A DNA stretch of 64,000 bases from Rubrobacteraceae bacterium (GCA_030448125.1 JAUJNO010000005.1:18825-82824), one strand, 5' to 3'; counted from the first letter of the stretch, positions 34,445 to 43,750 are shown. Notes: a model not told the origin generated them from the letters alone. Program-made: numbers and translations.

Positions 34445-34816
34445 TCACCCGAGCGCCTGCCGCATGGGCCCACCCGCGTAGGCCCCGAAGAACAGGTCCA
34501 CCTCCTTCTGATACTCCGTGAGGGAGTTCGCCCAGAGCTCCAGGTAAGCCTCGCCCGAACCCGTGATCGAGTACTTCCGCCGGAGCAGCCCGCAGTCGAG
34601 CCGATCTGGTTCGGAGAGCACTATACCTTCGCTCTCCATCTGGCGCAGGGCCTGGTAAACCATCCCCGGGCGCATTGTCCCGGAGTCGAGATCGGCAACC
34701 CTCTGCGTTAGCTCGTGCCCGCAAGAACCCCGCTCCCGCACTAATAGCAGGAGGAAAGGTACGAGCCAGGAAGCGGAGGGAATCCCCAACGACATACCAT
34801 CTTGCCCGTCTCTCAC
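34445..34816 (-). CDS. PadR family transcriptional regulator
   Basis: A 123-residue winged-helix protein reads SWLVPFLLLLVRERGSCGHE then RPGMVYQALRQMESEGIV, RKYSITGSGEAYLELWANSL. This is the PadR pattern, closest in style to PhaQ-type repressors with a C-terminal dimerisation helix. In the conserved opening SxxxHEL the Tyr/Gly pair has become SCGHEL. Targets are unknown. A near-perfect palindrome lies 206 bases upstream at 35022 and could be autoregulatory. Confidence 0.8.
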   Translation of the reverse strand: MRDGQDGMSLGIPSASWLVPFLLLLVRERGSCGHELTQRVADLDSGTMRPGMVYQALRQMESEGIVLSEPDRLDCGLLRRKYSITGSGEAYLELWANSLTEYQKEVDLFFGAYAGGPMRQALG

Positions 34817-35021
34817 CTGCTACCTTCCTTCGTGGAATCTCAAGGCGCGCCGGGAGCCAACGCTCTCCCTCTCCGGGGATGACAAATAAACACTCGTGCG
34901 AGGCCACCTTCCTACGAGCTACCGCTCATGCTTCCCTTAACCGATGCCATGATACCGTGTTGCCGGGTCTCGGAGACCCCTCCCGCGCCACACGAACCGC
35001 AAAATGGCCCAAAGTGTGCAT

Positions 35022-35038
35022 CCTTTTGTATACAAAGG
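35022..35038. promoter_or_regulatory. Palindrome CCTTTTGTATACAAAGG
   Basis: This 17-base sequence is an almost perfect dyad centred on GTATAC. It lies between the PadR gene (minus) and the DUF4383 gene (plus), in a 379-base divergent region. It is a candidate operator for the PadR protein or another dimeric regulator. Confidence 0.4.
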
Positions 35039-35078
35039 TGTAGGCTGCGCACAACCCGGCGCGGTAGTTTATGGATTA

Positions 35079-35104
35079 GGTATATACCCATGAGGGTATA
35101 TACC
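35079..35104. promoter_or_regulatory. CsoR-like operator overlapping a promoter
   Basis: A 26-base dyad is made of two GGTATATACC blocks around CATGAG, so that TACCC-ATGA-GGGTA sits at its centre. That layout fits the G-tract operators of CsoR/RcnR/FrmR-type metal or sulfur sensors. TATGAT at 35115-35120 is a good -10 box for the DUF4383 gene, placing the dyad over the -35/spacer. No CsoR-family gene is in the window, so the regulator would act from elsewhere. Confidence 0.5.
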
Positions 35105-35195
35105 CATACTACACTATGATAGACGCATCCCCGCCGCGAGCGCCGGGAACGATCCAAAGCTGTAAGGCAGACATACCGATAAGGAGGGTTAGCGG

Positions 35196-35585
35196 TTGGT
35201 CAAGACGTACGCGGTAGTCTTGGGGGCAGTGTTGGTCCTGCTCGGCATAGGGGGGTTACTGCTGGGTGACGGGGTGTTGCTCGGCCTACTGAACGTCGAC
35301 GTTTTGGAGGACCTGGTTCACGTCGTCTCGGGGGGCTTGTTGCTCTTTGCGGGTTTGCAACGCGACGCGGGGGTTGCGCGCGGCGTAGTCGGGGCGGTAA
35401 GCGTGGTCTACCTTCTAGTCGGCGTGCTCGGCTTCGTGTTGCCCTACCTCTTCGGGCTGCTCCCCCACGGCTACACCCTCGTCGACAACCTCCTGCACCT
35501 GGTCCTGGGCATCCTCGGCCTCCTGGTTTACGCCAACTCCCGGCTACCGGAGGCCGAGCGGGGCGCCGCCGACCCTCGTGCCTGA
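35196..35585 (+). CDS. DUF4383 family membrane protein
   Basis: This 129-residue protein starts at TTG 35196, seven bases after AAGGAGGG. It has four hydrophobic segments, with VLEDLVHVVSGGLLLFAGL and VDNLLHLVLGILGLLVYA. The pattern NLLHLVLG near the end is the DUF4383 signature. Function is unknown; related genes are widespread in actinobacteria. The palindromic operator at 35079 probably controls it. Confidence 0.8.
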   Translation: MVKTYAVVLGAVLVLLGIGGLLLGDGVLLGLLNVDVLEDLVHVVSGGLLLFAGLQRDAGVARGVVGAVSVVYLLVGVLGFVLPYLFGLLPHGYTLVDNLLHLVLGILGLLVYANSRLPEAERGAADPRA

Positions 35586-35630
35586 TCCAGGGAAGGCTCT
35601 TCCATAAACGCGCCCGTCGACCATCTCACG

Positions 35631-36326
35631 TTGAGCGTGGTGATTCCGGCCCTCAACGAGGAGCGCCACGTCGGTTCGCTGCTCTCCGACGTGTTCGGCC
35701 AGACGAGGAGGGTGAAGGAGGTCATAGTCGTCGACGCCGGCTCCGAAGACGGCACCGTCGGCGTCGTGAGGCGATTCCCCGGCGCGGTCCTGCTGGCCGG
35801 CTCTCCCCCCGTGGCGGCGGGGAGGAACCTGGGAGGCCGGAGGGCCCGCGAGGACGTCCTGGTCTTCCTCGACGCCGACGTGAGGCTCCCCGGAAGCTTC
35901 TTCGAGGGCCTCCTGGAGGAGTTCGAGAGCAGGCGGTTGGACGTCGCGTGTCCCCGGTACGAGCCTTACGGCTCCACCCCGGCGATAAGAGGCGTTCACG
36001 CGTTCTTCAACCTGCTCTTCAAATCCTTCGAGAAGCTGCTGCCCTCCGGCGCCGGGCACTGCATCGCGGTGCGCAGAGAGGTCTTCCAGAGGAGTAGTGG
36101 TTTCGATCCCACCCTCAAGTTCGACGACATAGAGCTCGTCCGGCGCCTCGCGAAGAATAGCCGCTTCGGCATCGTCGCGGAGCGGGTATACGTCTCCGAC
36201 CGGCGCTACAGGGAGCATGGCGTCCCGAAGATGTTGCTGAGGTACCTGCTCATGTCACTCTTCTTCGCCCTCGGCAAGTACCGGTGGGCGAACCGCATCG
36301 AGTACGAGTTCGGCAGACACGACTAG
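35631..36326 (+). CDS. Family 2 glycosyltransferase
   Basis: A 231-residue GT-A enzyme: SVVIPALNEERHVGSLL, VVDAGSEDGTVGVVRRF, AAGRNLGGRRAREDVLVFLD with the DADV motif as DxD equivalent, then CIAVRREVFQRSSGFD and DDIELVRRLAK. A C-terminal hydrophobic/basic helix (MLLRYLLMSLFFALGKYRW) may associate with membrane. Start is uncertain: TTG 35631 is used, but codons upstream from about 35604 are open and could belong to the protein. Acceptor and sugar are unknown. Confidence 0.8.
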   Translation: MSVVIPALNEERHVGSLLSDVFGQTRRVKEVIVVDAGSEDGTVGVVRRFPGAVLLAGSPPVAAGRNLGGRRAREDVLVFLDADVRLPGSFFEGLLEEFESRRLDVACPRYEPYGSTPAIRGVHAFFNLLFKSFEKLLPSGAGHCIAVRREVFQRSSGFDPTLKFDDIELVRRLAKNSRFGIVAERVYVSDRRYREHGVPKMLLRYLLMSLFFALGKYRWANRIEYEFGRHD

Positions 36327-36355
36327 ACTCATAGTTATGGAAGGAGACCAAGAAG

Positions 36356-36847
36356 ATGAAAGACGAGACGACCACGGGTATATCCCTAAGGACCCTCGGC
36401 CTCGGCGCGGTCGCCGGGGTACGCTCCATGAGCGCGCCGGCCCAATTGAGCCGGGCTGCCTCCCGCGGCGCCGTCGAGGGCATCGAGGGCACGCCGTTCG
36501 CCTTTCTGGCTTCCCCCAGGACGGCGCGTATCCTCACGGTGCTGGCTGTCGGCGAGGCGTTGGCCGACAAGCTTCCCTTCTCGCCCGACAGGATCTCGGC
36601 TCCCGGCCTGATCGGGCGTATGACCTCTGGCGCCCTGGTCGGTGCCGCCCTGTTCGCCGCCGCGGAGCGCCGCGCGACAGTCGGAGCAGGGCTCGGCCTC
36701 CTCTCCGCCGCGGCCGCCTCCTACCCCTCCTACTACCTGCGCGTCAAGATCCAAGAGAAGCTCGGCGCACCGAACTGGGCCGTGGGACTCGTGGAGGACG
36801 CCCTCGCCGAAGGTGGCGGGCTGTTGGCCTTGCGAGGGCAAAGGTAG
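36356..36847 (+). CDS. DUF4126 family membrane protein
   Basis: A 163-residue protein starts at ATG 36356 behind GAAGGAGACCAAG. It reads GLGAVAGVRSMSAPAQLSR, LTVLAVGEALADKLPFSPDR and SGALVGAALFAAAERR, which fit DUF4126. The hydrophobic Ala/Gly-rich segments suggest four membrane passes. Function unknown. It follows the glycosyltransferase by 29 bases, so may be co-transcribed. Confidence 0.75.
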   Translation: MKDETTTGISLRTLGLGAVAGVRSMSAPAQLSRAASRGAVEGIEGTPFAFLASPRTARILTVLAVGEALADKLPFSPDRISAPGLIGRMTSGALVGAALFAAAERRATVGAGLGLLSAAAASYPSYYLRVKIQEKLGAPNWAVGLVEDALAEGGGLLALRGQR

Positions 36848-36868
36848 CGCGTGTGCGCCGCGGTCTAG

Positions 36869-36990
36869 GCTTCTTGCGCGACGACTTCTTGCGCGACGAA
36901 CCAGGCGAGCGAGGCCCGGGCAACCTCTTCGCCCCAAACTCCGAACGGACCGGCACGGACGGCGGCTTCAACGAGGAGGCGAAACGCTAG
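36869..36990 (+). pseudogene. Possible C-terminal fragment of a short-chain dehydrogenase
   Basis: The frame encodes LGFLRDDFLRDEPGERGPGN then LFAPNSERTGTDGGF and a stop at 36990. It resembles the acidic Pro/Gly tail found at the end of some actinobacterial SDR proteins. A 15-bp tandem repeat (CTTCTTGCGCGACGA twice) lies at its start. No dehydrogenase core precedes it. The rest of the 430-base gap to 37275 holds only the inverted repeat at 37081. Confidence 0.25.
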
Positions 36991-37080
36991 CCCACCCGCG
37001 CCGCACTGCTGGGCTGGCTGCCGCTCTGCAAGGAGAGCGCACTCCGGCGGGAGCCTCGGAAACGGCGCGTCGTAACCTGA

Positions 37081-37111
37081 ATACGCACTAAAATTGCATA
37101 AAAGTGTGTAT
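37081..37111. promoter_or_regulatory. Inverted repeat ATACGCACT / AGTGTGTAT
   Basis: Nine-base arms with one mismatch flank a 13-base AT-rich spacer (AAAATTGCATAAA). It stands in a non-coding gap upstream of the CheB-like fragment and looks like a dimer operator with a promoter-like spacer. No gene start is close on either strand. Confidence 0.3.
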
Positions 37112-37275
37112 GGCTTATCTGCTCATCCCGGGCGATAATAACTTCGCCACAGTTTCCAGGGTCGGCGCCCACTTTCCCACTTTTCCCACCCATCCCCGGG
37201 CGCCGGCCTCTCTCTGAGCGGTTAGCCAACCAGCCTTCGGCTACAAGAAGCTCGTAGGGGAGGCCCGACAGCCGT

Positions 37276-37700
37276 TTAAACGGCGTCCTCGGTTACGTCC
37301 GACGCGCCGTTGTGCAGGGCCTGGCGGATCAAGCTCGCCTGCTCCCTCGTCTTGCGTGCCCGCTCCTCGAAGCGTGCCGCCGCGTGCTCGTGCCCGCGGG
37401 CGCGTGACTGGACGGCGAGCCTCTGGGACATCTGCGCGCCCTCCTCCAAAGTATTGAGGGCGGTCCACAGGGCGCCCTCCAGGGCCTCGGATTTCCGGAG
37501 AGCATGCTCTCTGCGGTGTAGGCGTGCCCCACCCGCCACCGGAACCGCAGGATCTCCTGGTCCCGGATCTCCCACAGGGGCCCCTCGCGCTCCGGGCAGG
37601 TAAAGCCCGAAGGGTACCCGCGCTCCGGAACAGGGCATCCGCCGCCGGCCGGTGCCGGGGCTCCTTCGGCGTGCGCACCAGGCGCGCGCCCGTCCTCAAC
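37276..37700 (-). pseudogene. CheB-like C-terminal fragment
   Basis: In two frames the reverse strand reads SGFTCPEREGPLWEIRDQEI, LRFRWRVGHAYTAESML, then KSEALEGALWTALNTLEEGA and ending ASDVTEDAV at 37276. This is the C-terminal extension of actinobacterial CheB-type methylesterases, with a zinc-ribbon-like Cys pair (here one Cys is changed to Arg). The catalytic methylesterase domain is missing and there is a frame break near 37505. It lies head-to-head with a PAS histidine kinase, a neighbour such CheB genes often have. Confidence 0.6.
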
Positions 37701-37791
37701 CAGCAGGTGGCGATCCGGGCACAAACGGGAGCGGCATTCCGAACTTTGCTTTAAAATTGTTCTGCACGTGCTCTCACGGGTGGGAGACAAG

Positions 37792-40700
37792 ATGAGATTT
37801 TCGGGTTCCGAGCAGAACCGCCGCGCCGATTTCGGCCGGCGAGATGCCGAGTTCGAGCGGTTGAAGAAAGAACGCGATGAGCTCCTCATGCGCGAGCGGG
37901 CGGCCCGCAGCGAGGCCGAGGAATCCCGCGAGCGGATGCGTGAGGTTCTGGAGAGCATCGGCGACGCCTTCTTCACACTCGACCGGCGGTGGCGCCTGAC
38001 CTACGTCAACGATTGGGTGGTTAGTCTTACCGGCCGGTCCCGGGAGGAGTTGCTCGGCAAGAGCGTTTTGGAGGCGTTCCCCGAGCTAGTCGAAAGCGTG
38101 GCCTTCTCGGAGCTGATCCAGGCAGAGGAGAAGGGGAGCGCCACGGAGTTCGAGCACTACTCCTCGAGGCTCGGCCGTTGGCTGTGCCACCGCGTCTACC
38201 CCTCGCCCGCCGGACTCTCCGTCTATACCACGGACATCACCGGGCGGAAGAAGGCCGAGAAGAAGCTCCGGGCGCGTGAGGAAGAGTACCGCACCATCTT
38301 CGAGCTCGCGGGCGTTGGCAAGGCCCAGGCCGACCTGGAGATCGGCCGCCTTTTGCGCGTCAACCGCCGGTTGTGCGAGATCACCGGGTACGAACCCGAG
38401 GAGCTATTGGCTCGAACGTTTACCGAGATTACGCACCCCGAGGACCAGGACCGCGAATACGACAGGTTCAGGCGCATGGTGCGCGGGGAGATAGACGAGT
38501 ACGAGAACGAAAAACGGTACGTGCGCAAGGACGGTGCGGTGGTTTGGGTACGCGTTAACGCGACCGCGATCCGCGACCCCGAGGGGCGGCCGCTGCGAAC
38601 CGTAGCCACGATAGAAGACATAACCGAGCGCAAGCAAGCAGAGGAAGAGCTTAAGAAGAGGGAAGAGCTCTACCGACTAATCGCCGACAACTCGACCGAC
38701 ATGATCTCGAAGCACACTCCTGAAGGTGTGTACACGTACACCTCGCCCGCCTGCCGCTCACTGCTCGGATACGAGCCCGAAGAGCTCATCGGACACTCCG
38801 CCTACGAGTTCTTCCACCCCGAGGATCTGAAAGCTATAAAGAAAGCCCACTCCTCGATACTGGAGCTGTCCGACACCTACACCGTCAGCTACCGAATCCG
38901 GCGCAAAGACGGCTCCTACATCTGGTTCGAAACGACGAGCCGGGTGATCCAGAACCCGGAGACGGGCGCGGTGCGGGAGATCATAGCCACCTCGCGCGAC
39001 ATTACCGGGCGCAAGCGAATGGAAGAAGAGAAGCTGCAGCTGGCGGAGCACATGAAGCTGCTCCTGGAATCGACCGACGAAGGCATTCACGGGATAGATC
39101 TGCAAGGAACTTGTACGTTCGTCAACAGGTCCGCGGCACAGATGCTCGGTTACGCCCCAGAGGAGCTTCTCGGCAAGCACATGCACGGGACTTACCATCA
39201 CAGCCACGAGGACGGGTCTCCTTACCCGGTAGAAGAGTGCCCGATCTACCAGGCTTTTCGAGAAGAGCAGGGAGTACGGGTTGACGACGAAGTTTTTTGG
39301 CGCCGGGACGGGAGTTCTTTCCCTGTTGAATACTCGTCGTATCCTGTAGTCGAAGATAGAGTCGTCACGGGCTCTATCGTGACCTTCGTCGACATTACCG
39401 AGCGCAAGCGGGCAGAGGAAGCGCTGCGCAAGAGCGAAGAGCGGTACAAGGCTCTGTACGAGGACAACCCGTTCATGTACTTCACCGTGGATGCGCGAGG
39501 AACGGTGCTATCGGTCAACCGTTCCGGCGCCCAGCAGTTCGGTTCTACGGTCGAAGAGCTGGTTGGGCGTCCGGTGCTGGATCTCTTCCATGAAGAAGAT
39601 AGAGAAGGCGTCTCACGCTACCTCATCATGTGCTTGCGGGATCTCGAACGGCCCAGCAGTTGGGAAGCACGTAAGCTCCGCAAGGACGGGAGCATAATGT
39701 GGGTCAAGGAAAACTTGCGCATCGTGGAAGGCCCCGATGGGGCTACGATCGGTCTACTCATCTGCGAAGATATTACCGAGCGTAAGCAGGCGGAGGAGCA
39801 GATACTGTTGCAGGCGCAGCTGCTCGAGCAGGTCCAGGCCGCGGTCATCTCCACCGATCTGCAAGGCACGGTAACCTACTGGAACGAGTATGCCGAGAAG
39901 CTCTACGGGTGGTCGCGCGAGGAAGCGTTGGGCCGCAATATCATGGAACTAACCATCGGTCCCGAAGAAGCCGAGGTCGCCGAAGAGATCATGGAGAGAC
40001 TCTGGACCGGCGAGACGTGGGCAGGCGAGTTTGTCGTCCGTCGCAAGGACGGCTCCATGTTCCCCGCCCACGTCACCGATTCCTTGATCTACGATGCGCG
40101 GGGCCACGCAGTCGGAGTCGTCGGGGTTTCGACGGACATCACCGAGCGCAAAAAGGCCGAGGAGGCGCGCGGGCGGTTACTGGCCCACGAGTGGCGGGCC
40201 CGCGCCGAGGTCGAGGAGCGAAAGAGGATCAGCCGCGAGCTCCACGACCGCGTGGCCCACTCGATGGGCGTCGTGCATCAGAGCCTGGAGCTCTACGAGG
40301 TCTTCAAGGAGGGCAAACCTTCGCAGGCCGAGGCAAAGATGAAGCTAGCCAGGGAGACGACCCGGGAGGCCCTGGATCTCACCAGGAACATCTCCAGGGA
40401 GCTCCACAACGCAGAGGCCGGGGATGGCCTCTCCGCAGCCCTCTCGAACCTCCTCAAGACAGCCGCCCCGCCGGGCCTCGAAAGCAGCATCTCCGTCGAA
40501 GGCGACGAGGGGATCATCCCGCCCCGCGTCCGCGAGCAACTGTTCCTGATCCTGCGCGAGGCCGTGAGGAACGCCGTCTCACACTCGGAGGCCGGCCGGT
40601 TGGGAATCGAGGTGAGGGTCAGCCCGGAGAGGGTCGTGGGCTGCGTCGAGGACGACGGACGAGGCTTCGAAGGGATGTCCGAAGGCGACGGTGACAACGG

Positions 40701-40845
40701 CGTATCGGGCAGGGGACTCCACTCGATGAGGGAGCGGACCGAACTGGTGGGGGGCACCTTGAGGTTGTCCTCCGCGCCGGGGACGGGTACCAAAATCGAG
40801 GCGTCCGTCCCTCTGGACACGAATCGAGCGGGGGGCAGGACATGA
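37792..40845 (+). CDS. Six-PAS sensor histidine kinase (HisKA_3 type)
   Basis: From ATG 37792 (GGGAG upstream) the 1017-residue protein has a coiled-coil leader and six consecutive PAS/PAC modules, each ending in a DITERK/DITGRK linker (near residues 150, 285, 410, 540, 670 and 795). The kinase core follows: RISRELHDRVAHSMGVV with the phospho-acceptor His near 818, then a HATPase domain with LREAVRNAVSHSE, DDGRGFEG and GRGLHSMRERT. No membrane segments are visible, so it is a cytosolic sensor. PAS ligands (haem, flavin, small molecules) cannot be inferred. It overlaps its response regulator by four bases. Confidence 0.88.
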   Translation: MRFSGSEQNRRADFGRRDAEFERLKKERDELLMRERAARSEAEESRERMREVLESIGDAFFTLDRRWRLTYVNDWVVSLTGRSREELLGKSVLEAFPELVESVAFSELIQAEEKGSATEFEHYSSRLGRWLCHRVYPSPAGLSVYTTDITGRKKAEKKLRAREEEYRTIFELAGVGKAQADLEIGRLLRVNRRLCEITGYEPEELLARTFTEITHPEDQDREYDRFRRMVRGEIDEYENEKRYVRKDGAVVWVRVNATAIRDPEGRPLRTVATIEDITERKQAEEELKKREELYRLIADNSTDMISKHTPEGVYTYTSPACRSLLGYEPEELIGHSAYEFFHPEDLKAIKKAHSSILELSDTYTVSYRIRRKDGSYIWFETTSRVIQNPETGAVREIIATSRDITGRKRMEEEKLQLAEHMKLLLESTDEGIHGIDLQGTCTFVNRSAAQMLGYAPEELLGKHMHGTYHHSHEDGSPYPVEECPIYQAFREEQGVRVDDEVFWRRDGSSFPVEYSSYPVVEDRVVTGSIVTFVDITERKRAEEALRKSEERYKALYEDNPFMYFTVDARGTVLSVNRSGAQQFGSTVEELVGRPVLDLFHEEDREGVSRYLIMCLRDLERPSSWEARKLRKDGSIMWVKENLRIVEGPDGATIGLLICEDITERKQAEEQILLQAQLLEQVQAAVISTDLQGTVTYWNEYAEKLYGWSREEALGRNIMELTIGPEEAEVAEEIMERLWTGETWAGEFVVRRKDGSMFPAHVTDSLIYDARGHAVGVVGVSTDITERKKAEEARGRLLAHEWRARAEVEERKRISRELHDRVAHSMGVVHQSLELYEVFKEGKPSQAEAKMKLARETTREALDLTRNISRELHNAEAGDGLSAALSNLLKTAAPPGLESSISVEGDEGIIPPRVREQLFLILREAVRNAVSHSEAGRLGIEVRVSPERVVGCVEDDGRGFEGMSEGDGDNGVSGRGLHSMRERTELVGGTLRLSSAPGTGTKIEASVPLDTNRAGGRT

Positions 40846-41547
40846 CGGAGGCCGAGGATAAGTAGCAACGGGCGCAGCATAAGGGTGCTCCTGGCCGACG
40901 ACCACACCATGTTCCGCCAGGGCCTCAAAGAGATGCTCTCCACAGACGAGGGCATAGAGGTCGTGGGCGAAGCGGAGAACGGCGAGGAGGCCGTGGCCCT
41001 GGCCCGGGAACTGAAGCCCGACGTGGCGATCCTGGATATCGAGATGCCGGTCATGGGGGCGCGGGAGGCGATGGACCTGCTGCTCCAGACCTCGCCGGCC
41101 TCCAGGGTCGTGGTCGTAACCATGCACGACGACCCCAGGCTGGTGCGAGAGTTCCTGGGGCGCGGGGCGAGCGGCTACCTGGTCAAGAGCGCCTCTTTAC
41201 AGGAGCTACTCACGGCGGTGCATACCGCAGCCGAGAGCCCCGAGGGCCCGCAAGAAGAGAACGTGGTCATGGTCGTCCCGAGGGAGGCGTTCGAACGGGC
41301 CGAGCGGGCGACGGAGGAGGGTGGGCTCTCCGCCCGCGAGCTCGAGATCCTGCTGCTCGTCGCCCGGGGCCTCTCCAACCGCCAGATCTCACACACCCTG
41401 AACGTCGCCGAGGCTACCGTCAAGCGCCACCTGGCGAACCTCTACCCCAAGATGGGCGTCGTCTCCCGCGGAGAAGCCACCAGGAAGGCCCTCTCCGAGG
41501 GCTGGATCTCCACCCGCGACGTGACCGAGGTGGAAGAGAGGCAATAA
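40843..41547 (+). CDS. NarL/FixJ-type response regulator (start frameshifted)
   Basis: The receiver domain reads VLLADDHTMFRQGLKEML with acceptor Asp in VAILDIEMPV and conserved Lys in GYLVKSAS. A LuxR-type DNA-binding domain follows: LSARELEILLLVARGLSNRQ, then NVAEATVKRHLANLYPKMG. An ATG at 40843 overlaps the kinase stop (ATGA) and encodes MTEAEDK before a TAG. One base less would join it to SNGRSIRVLLADD. The alternative is GTG 40885, which begins within the first beta-strand. It is the cognate partner of the upstream kinase. Confidence 0.85.
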
Positions 41548-41589
41548 CCGGGCGCCCCGAACGGTAAACCCGGACCTCCCGCGCTCGTC

Positions 41590-42279
41590 CTAACCTCCGG
41601 CGGCGCGCTGCAGGGCCTCCACGTCCCTGACATAGATGTGCCGGTGCTTGAGCTCCACCGCCCCGATCTCGCGGAGTTTGCCAAGAGCCCTGGTCACGGC
41701 CACGCGCTTCGAGCCGACCATCTCGCCAAGCTGCTGATGGGTGTAGCGGGTAGGTATCTTGTAGCCCTCGCCGGTAACGACACCCTCGCTCTCGCACAGG
41801 TGCAGGATGAAGGCCGCCAGGCGAGCCGGGACCTCCTTGAGACCGATGTCCGCCATCCGGTCCTCGCAGAAGGACAGGCGCTGGCTCAAGAGCTCCGTCG
41901 CCTTCAGACCGACCTCGGGTCTGTCGCGCACGAGGCGATGGAAGGTGTCGCGGCCCATCAGGGCAACCTCCGAGGGCTCCATGGCCTGCGCGTAAGCCCC
42001 CTGGCGCCGCCCGGCGGCGAGCGCCGCCTCCCCGAACATCCCACTAGCCCTCACCACGCCCAGCGTGATCTCTCGCCCCTCCGCGACTTTATATATGCGC
42101 ACCCGTCCCAAAAGAAGCAAGAAGAGCACCCTGCCCTGGTGAGCCGAGGTATACAATGCCTGGCCCCGATCCAGGTGCATCTCCGGAAGCCTCCAGCCGA
42201 GCCTCTCGACCTCTTCCCGCGAAAGCGACTCCAGAAGGTTCACCGCGCGGAGTAACCGCGCTTTTTCCTTCGCCTCCAA
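41590..42279 (-). CDS. Crp/Fnr family transcriptional regulator
   Basis: A 229-residue protein with an N-terminal cyclic-nucleotide-binding-like barrel (DRGQALYTSAHQGRVLFLLL, ASGMFGEAALAAG) and a C-terminal winged helix (TRYTHQQLGEMVGSKRVAVT, RALGKLREIGAV). There is no Fe-S Cys set, so it is not an FNR-type oxygen sensor. The conserved effector pocket Arg/Ser pair of Crp is not obvious. It is convergent with the response regulator and divergent from the phasin-like gene. Targets are unknown. Confidence 0.82.
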   Translation of the reverse strand: MEAKEKARLLRAVNLLESLSREEVERLGWRLPEMHLDRGQALYTSAHQGRVLFLLLLGRVRIYKVAEGREITLGVVRASGMFGEAALAAGRRQGAYAQAMEPSEVALMGRDTFHRLVRDRPEVGLKATELLSQRLSFCEDRMADIGLKEVPARLAAFILHLCESEGVVTGEGYKIPTRYTHQQLGEMVGSKRVAVTRALGKLREIGAVELKHRHIYVRDVEALQRAAGG

Positions 42280-42540
42280 CGCCCTAGCCTACCCAGTCTA
42301 CGAGCGTACCGTTACGGTTTTGTTGGGTTTTGTTAAACGTGATCCTCAAGCTCGCGTTCCGTATCATAGTATACATCGGCCGGCGGACGAACGTGGAACA
42401 ATACGGTCGGGTTCGAGGTTGGGCCCAGGGGAAAGGGAAAGATCGAACACGGGTCGGCGCTTTGCTGCATCAGCCCTTTTATGGCAGAGCATCGGCCTGC
42501 GTTCGGTCGACGCGCGCGAGACCAATGAGAAGGGACTTGC

Positions 42541-43070
42541 GTGGTTAGTAACAGTGGATCGAACACGTCGATGGAGAGACTGGTCAAGACGACCTGGGAT
42601 TCCTACCGGTCGGTCCTGGGGGTCTCGTTGCGGTTGCAGGAGCAGAACATGAAGCTCGCCCGGTACTCGACCGGGGCGTTCCTGCAAGGGGCGAAGAAGC
42701 AACGGGAGGCCATGCAGGCCATGCTCGAAGGACCGTTCAGGGTCTACACAGGCCTTCTCTACGCACCGATCTCCTCCCGAGAGACGTTACACGCAACGGA
42801 TCCAGCGCGGAAGACGGGGACCTGCCGGTAGAGGGCTACGATCGGCTCTCCGTGGGAGAGATTTCCGGCGAATTGGGCGAACTCTCGGCGAACGAGGACG
42901 AGGAGCTCAAGGAGTACGAGACGAAGGCCAAGAATCGACGCATCTTGGTGGAGCGGTTCGACCGGAGTCTGGTCCGATCCATCGCTCCTCCGAAGGCTAC
43001 CGCTCCGGGGGATAGTAGCCTCCCCCCGCGCGCCTGGAACCGGTTCGGGCTCCCTGGGAGCCACCTATAG
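42541..43070 (+). CDS. Phasin-like helical protein, probably frameshifted
   Basis: From GTG 42541 the frame reads MERLVKTTWDSYRSVLGVSL and RLQEQNMKLARYSTGAFLQG, an amphipathic helix like those of phasins and related actinobacterial proteins. After a frame change near 42815 it continues LPVEGYDRLSVGEISGELGE then LSANEDEELKEYETKAKNRR, a motif that often follows such helices. The end at 43070 overlaps the opposite gene by 74 bases, so the true stop may be earlier. A link to storage granules is speculative. The upstream 42280-42540 region holds two GGTTTTGTT copies 10 bases apart at 42316 and 42326. Confidence 0.45.
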
Positions 43071-43572
43071 CCCCGGCGACGAACGGCAGGATCAGGGCGA
43101 GCACGCTCGAGAGCGTGAGCACGGTGTTGAGCCCCTGCGGGACGATGTTCGGGACGCCGGGGATCACCACCCCGCTCAGGTCGTCCGCGAGGCCGTACCC
43201 GACCGCGGCCCCCACGATAGCCAGGAATATCGAGACGATGAGGGCGACCAGCGCCACCAGGAGACCATGCTTGGCGCCGGAGCGGCTCGCCATGCGCCCC
43301 GCAGCGTAGCCCCCGACGAGAAAGGCCACGAAGAGAGCCGCCAGCACCCCCACGGCGAACACCGTCCCGGCCGATTCAGCCGTGCCCCCGGTCCCCACAA
43401 TACCGCCGACGATGCCGCTGACTATGCTGATGAGGATGACGCTGGCCCCGACGGCCGCGAGCCACCCGATGAGGACGCTACCCCAACTCGTCCCCAGGTC
43501 TTCGATCCCCCCGTAGCCCGGCCCCTGGCCCGGCTCGTACGCCCCACGTCCCGCCCTCGGTCCCTCGGCCAT
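42997..43572 (-). CDS. Small polytopic membrane protein (YrzE/TIGR04086-like)
   Basis: A 191-residue protein starts at ATG 43572 with a Gly-rich cytoplasmic leader (GPRAGRGAYEPGQGPGYGG). Four hydrophobic segments follow, including SWGSVLIGWLAAVGASVILI, LFVAFLVGGYAAGRMASRSG and GLLVALVALIVSIFLAIVG. The GGYxAGRxA turn is typical of YrzE-like proteins. It ends in GGYYPPER. Function unknown. Confidence 0.65.
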   Translation of the reverse strand: MAEGPRAGRGAYEPGQGPGYGGIEDLGTSWGSVLIGWLAAVGASVILISIVSGIVGGIVGTGGTAESAGTVFAVGVLAALFVAFLVGGYAAGRMASRSGAKHGLLVALVALIVSIFLAIVGAAVGYGLADDLSGVVIPGVPNIVPQGLNTVLTLSSVLALILPFVAGAIGGSQGARTGSRRAGGGYYPPER

Positions 43573-43750
43573 GCCCTTCGCCTCCCTCGTCCGCCGGTCG
43601 GCACTCCTCTTACCGTAAGCCGCTCACGTGCAAACCGCCGACCGCCGTAGAGGATGGTTTTCGGCGCCGGGTTCAGAAGATGGGCTATCATGACGGCGGG
43701 ACAGGCTAGCGGCGGTTCTATGGCAGGACCAGCGAGGAGGAGAACAAGGC

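Noticed and set aside
42361..42374. GTATCATAGTATAC as another copy of the gcl/hyi operator
   Set aside because: It shares only TTCCGTATC with the operator core and lacks the GTG and right arm; may be an unrelated dyad.
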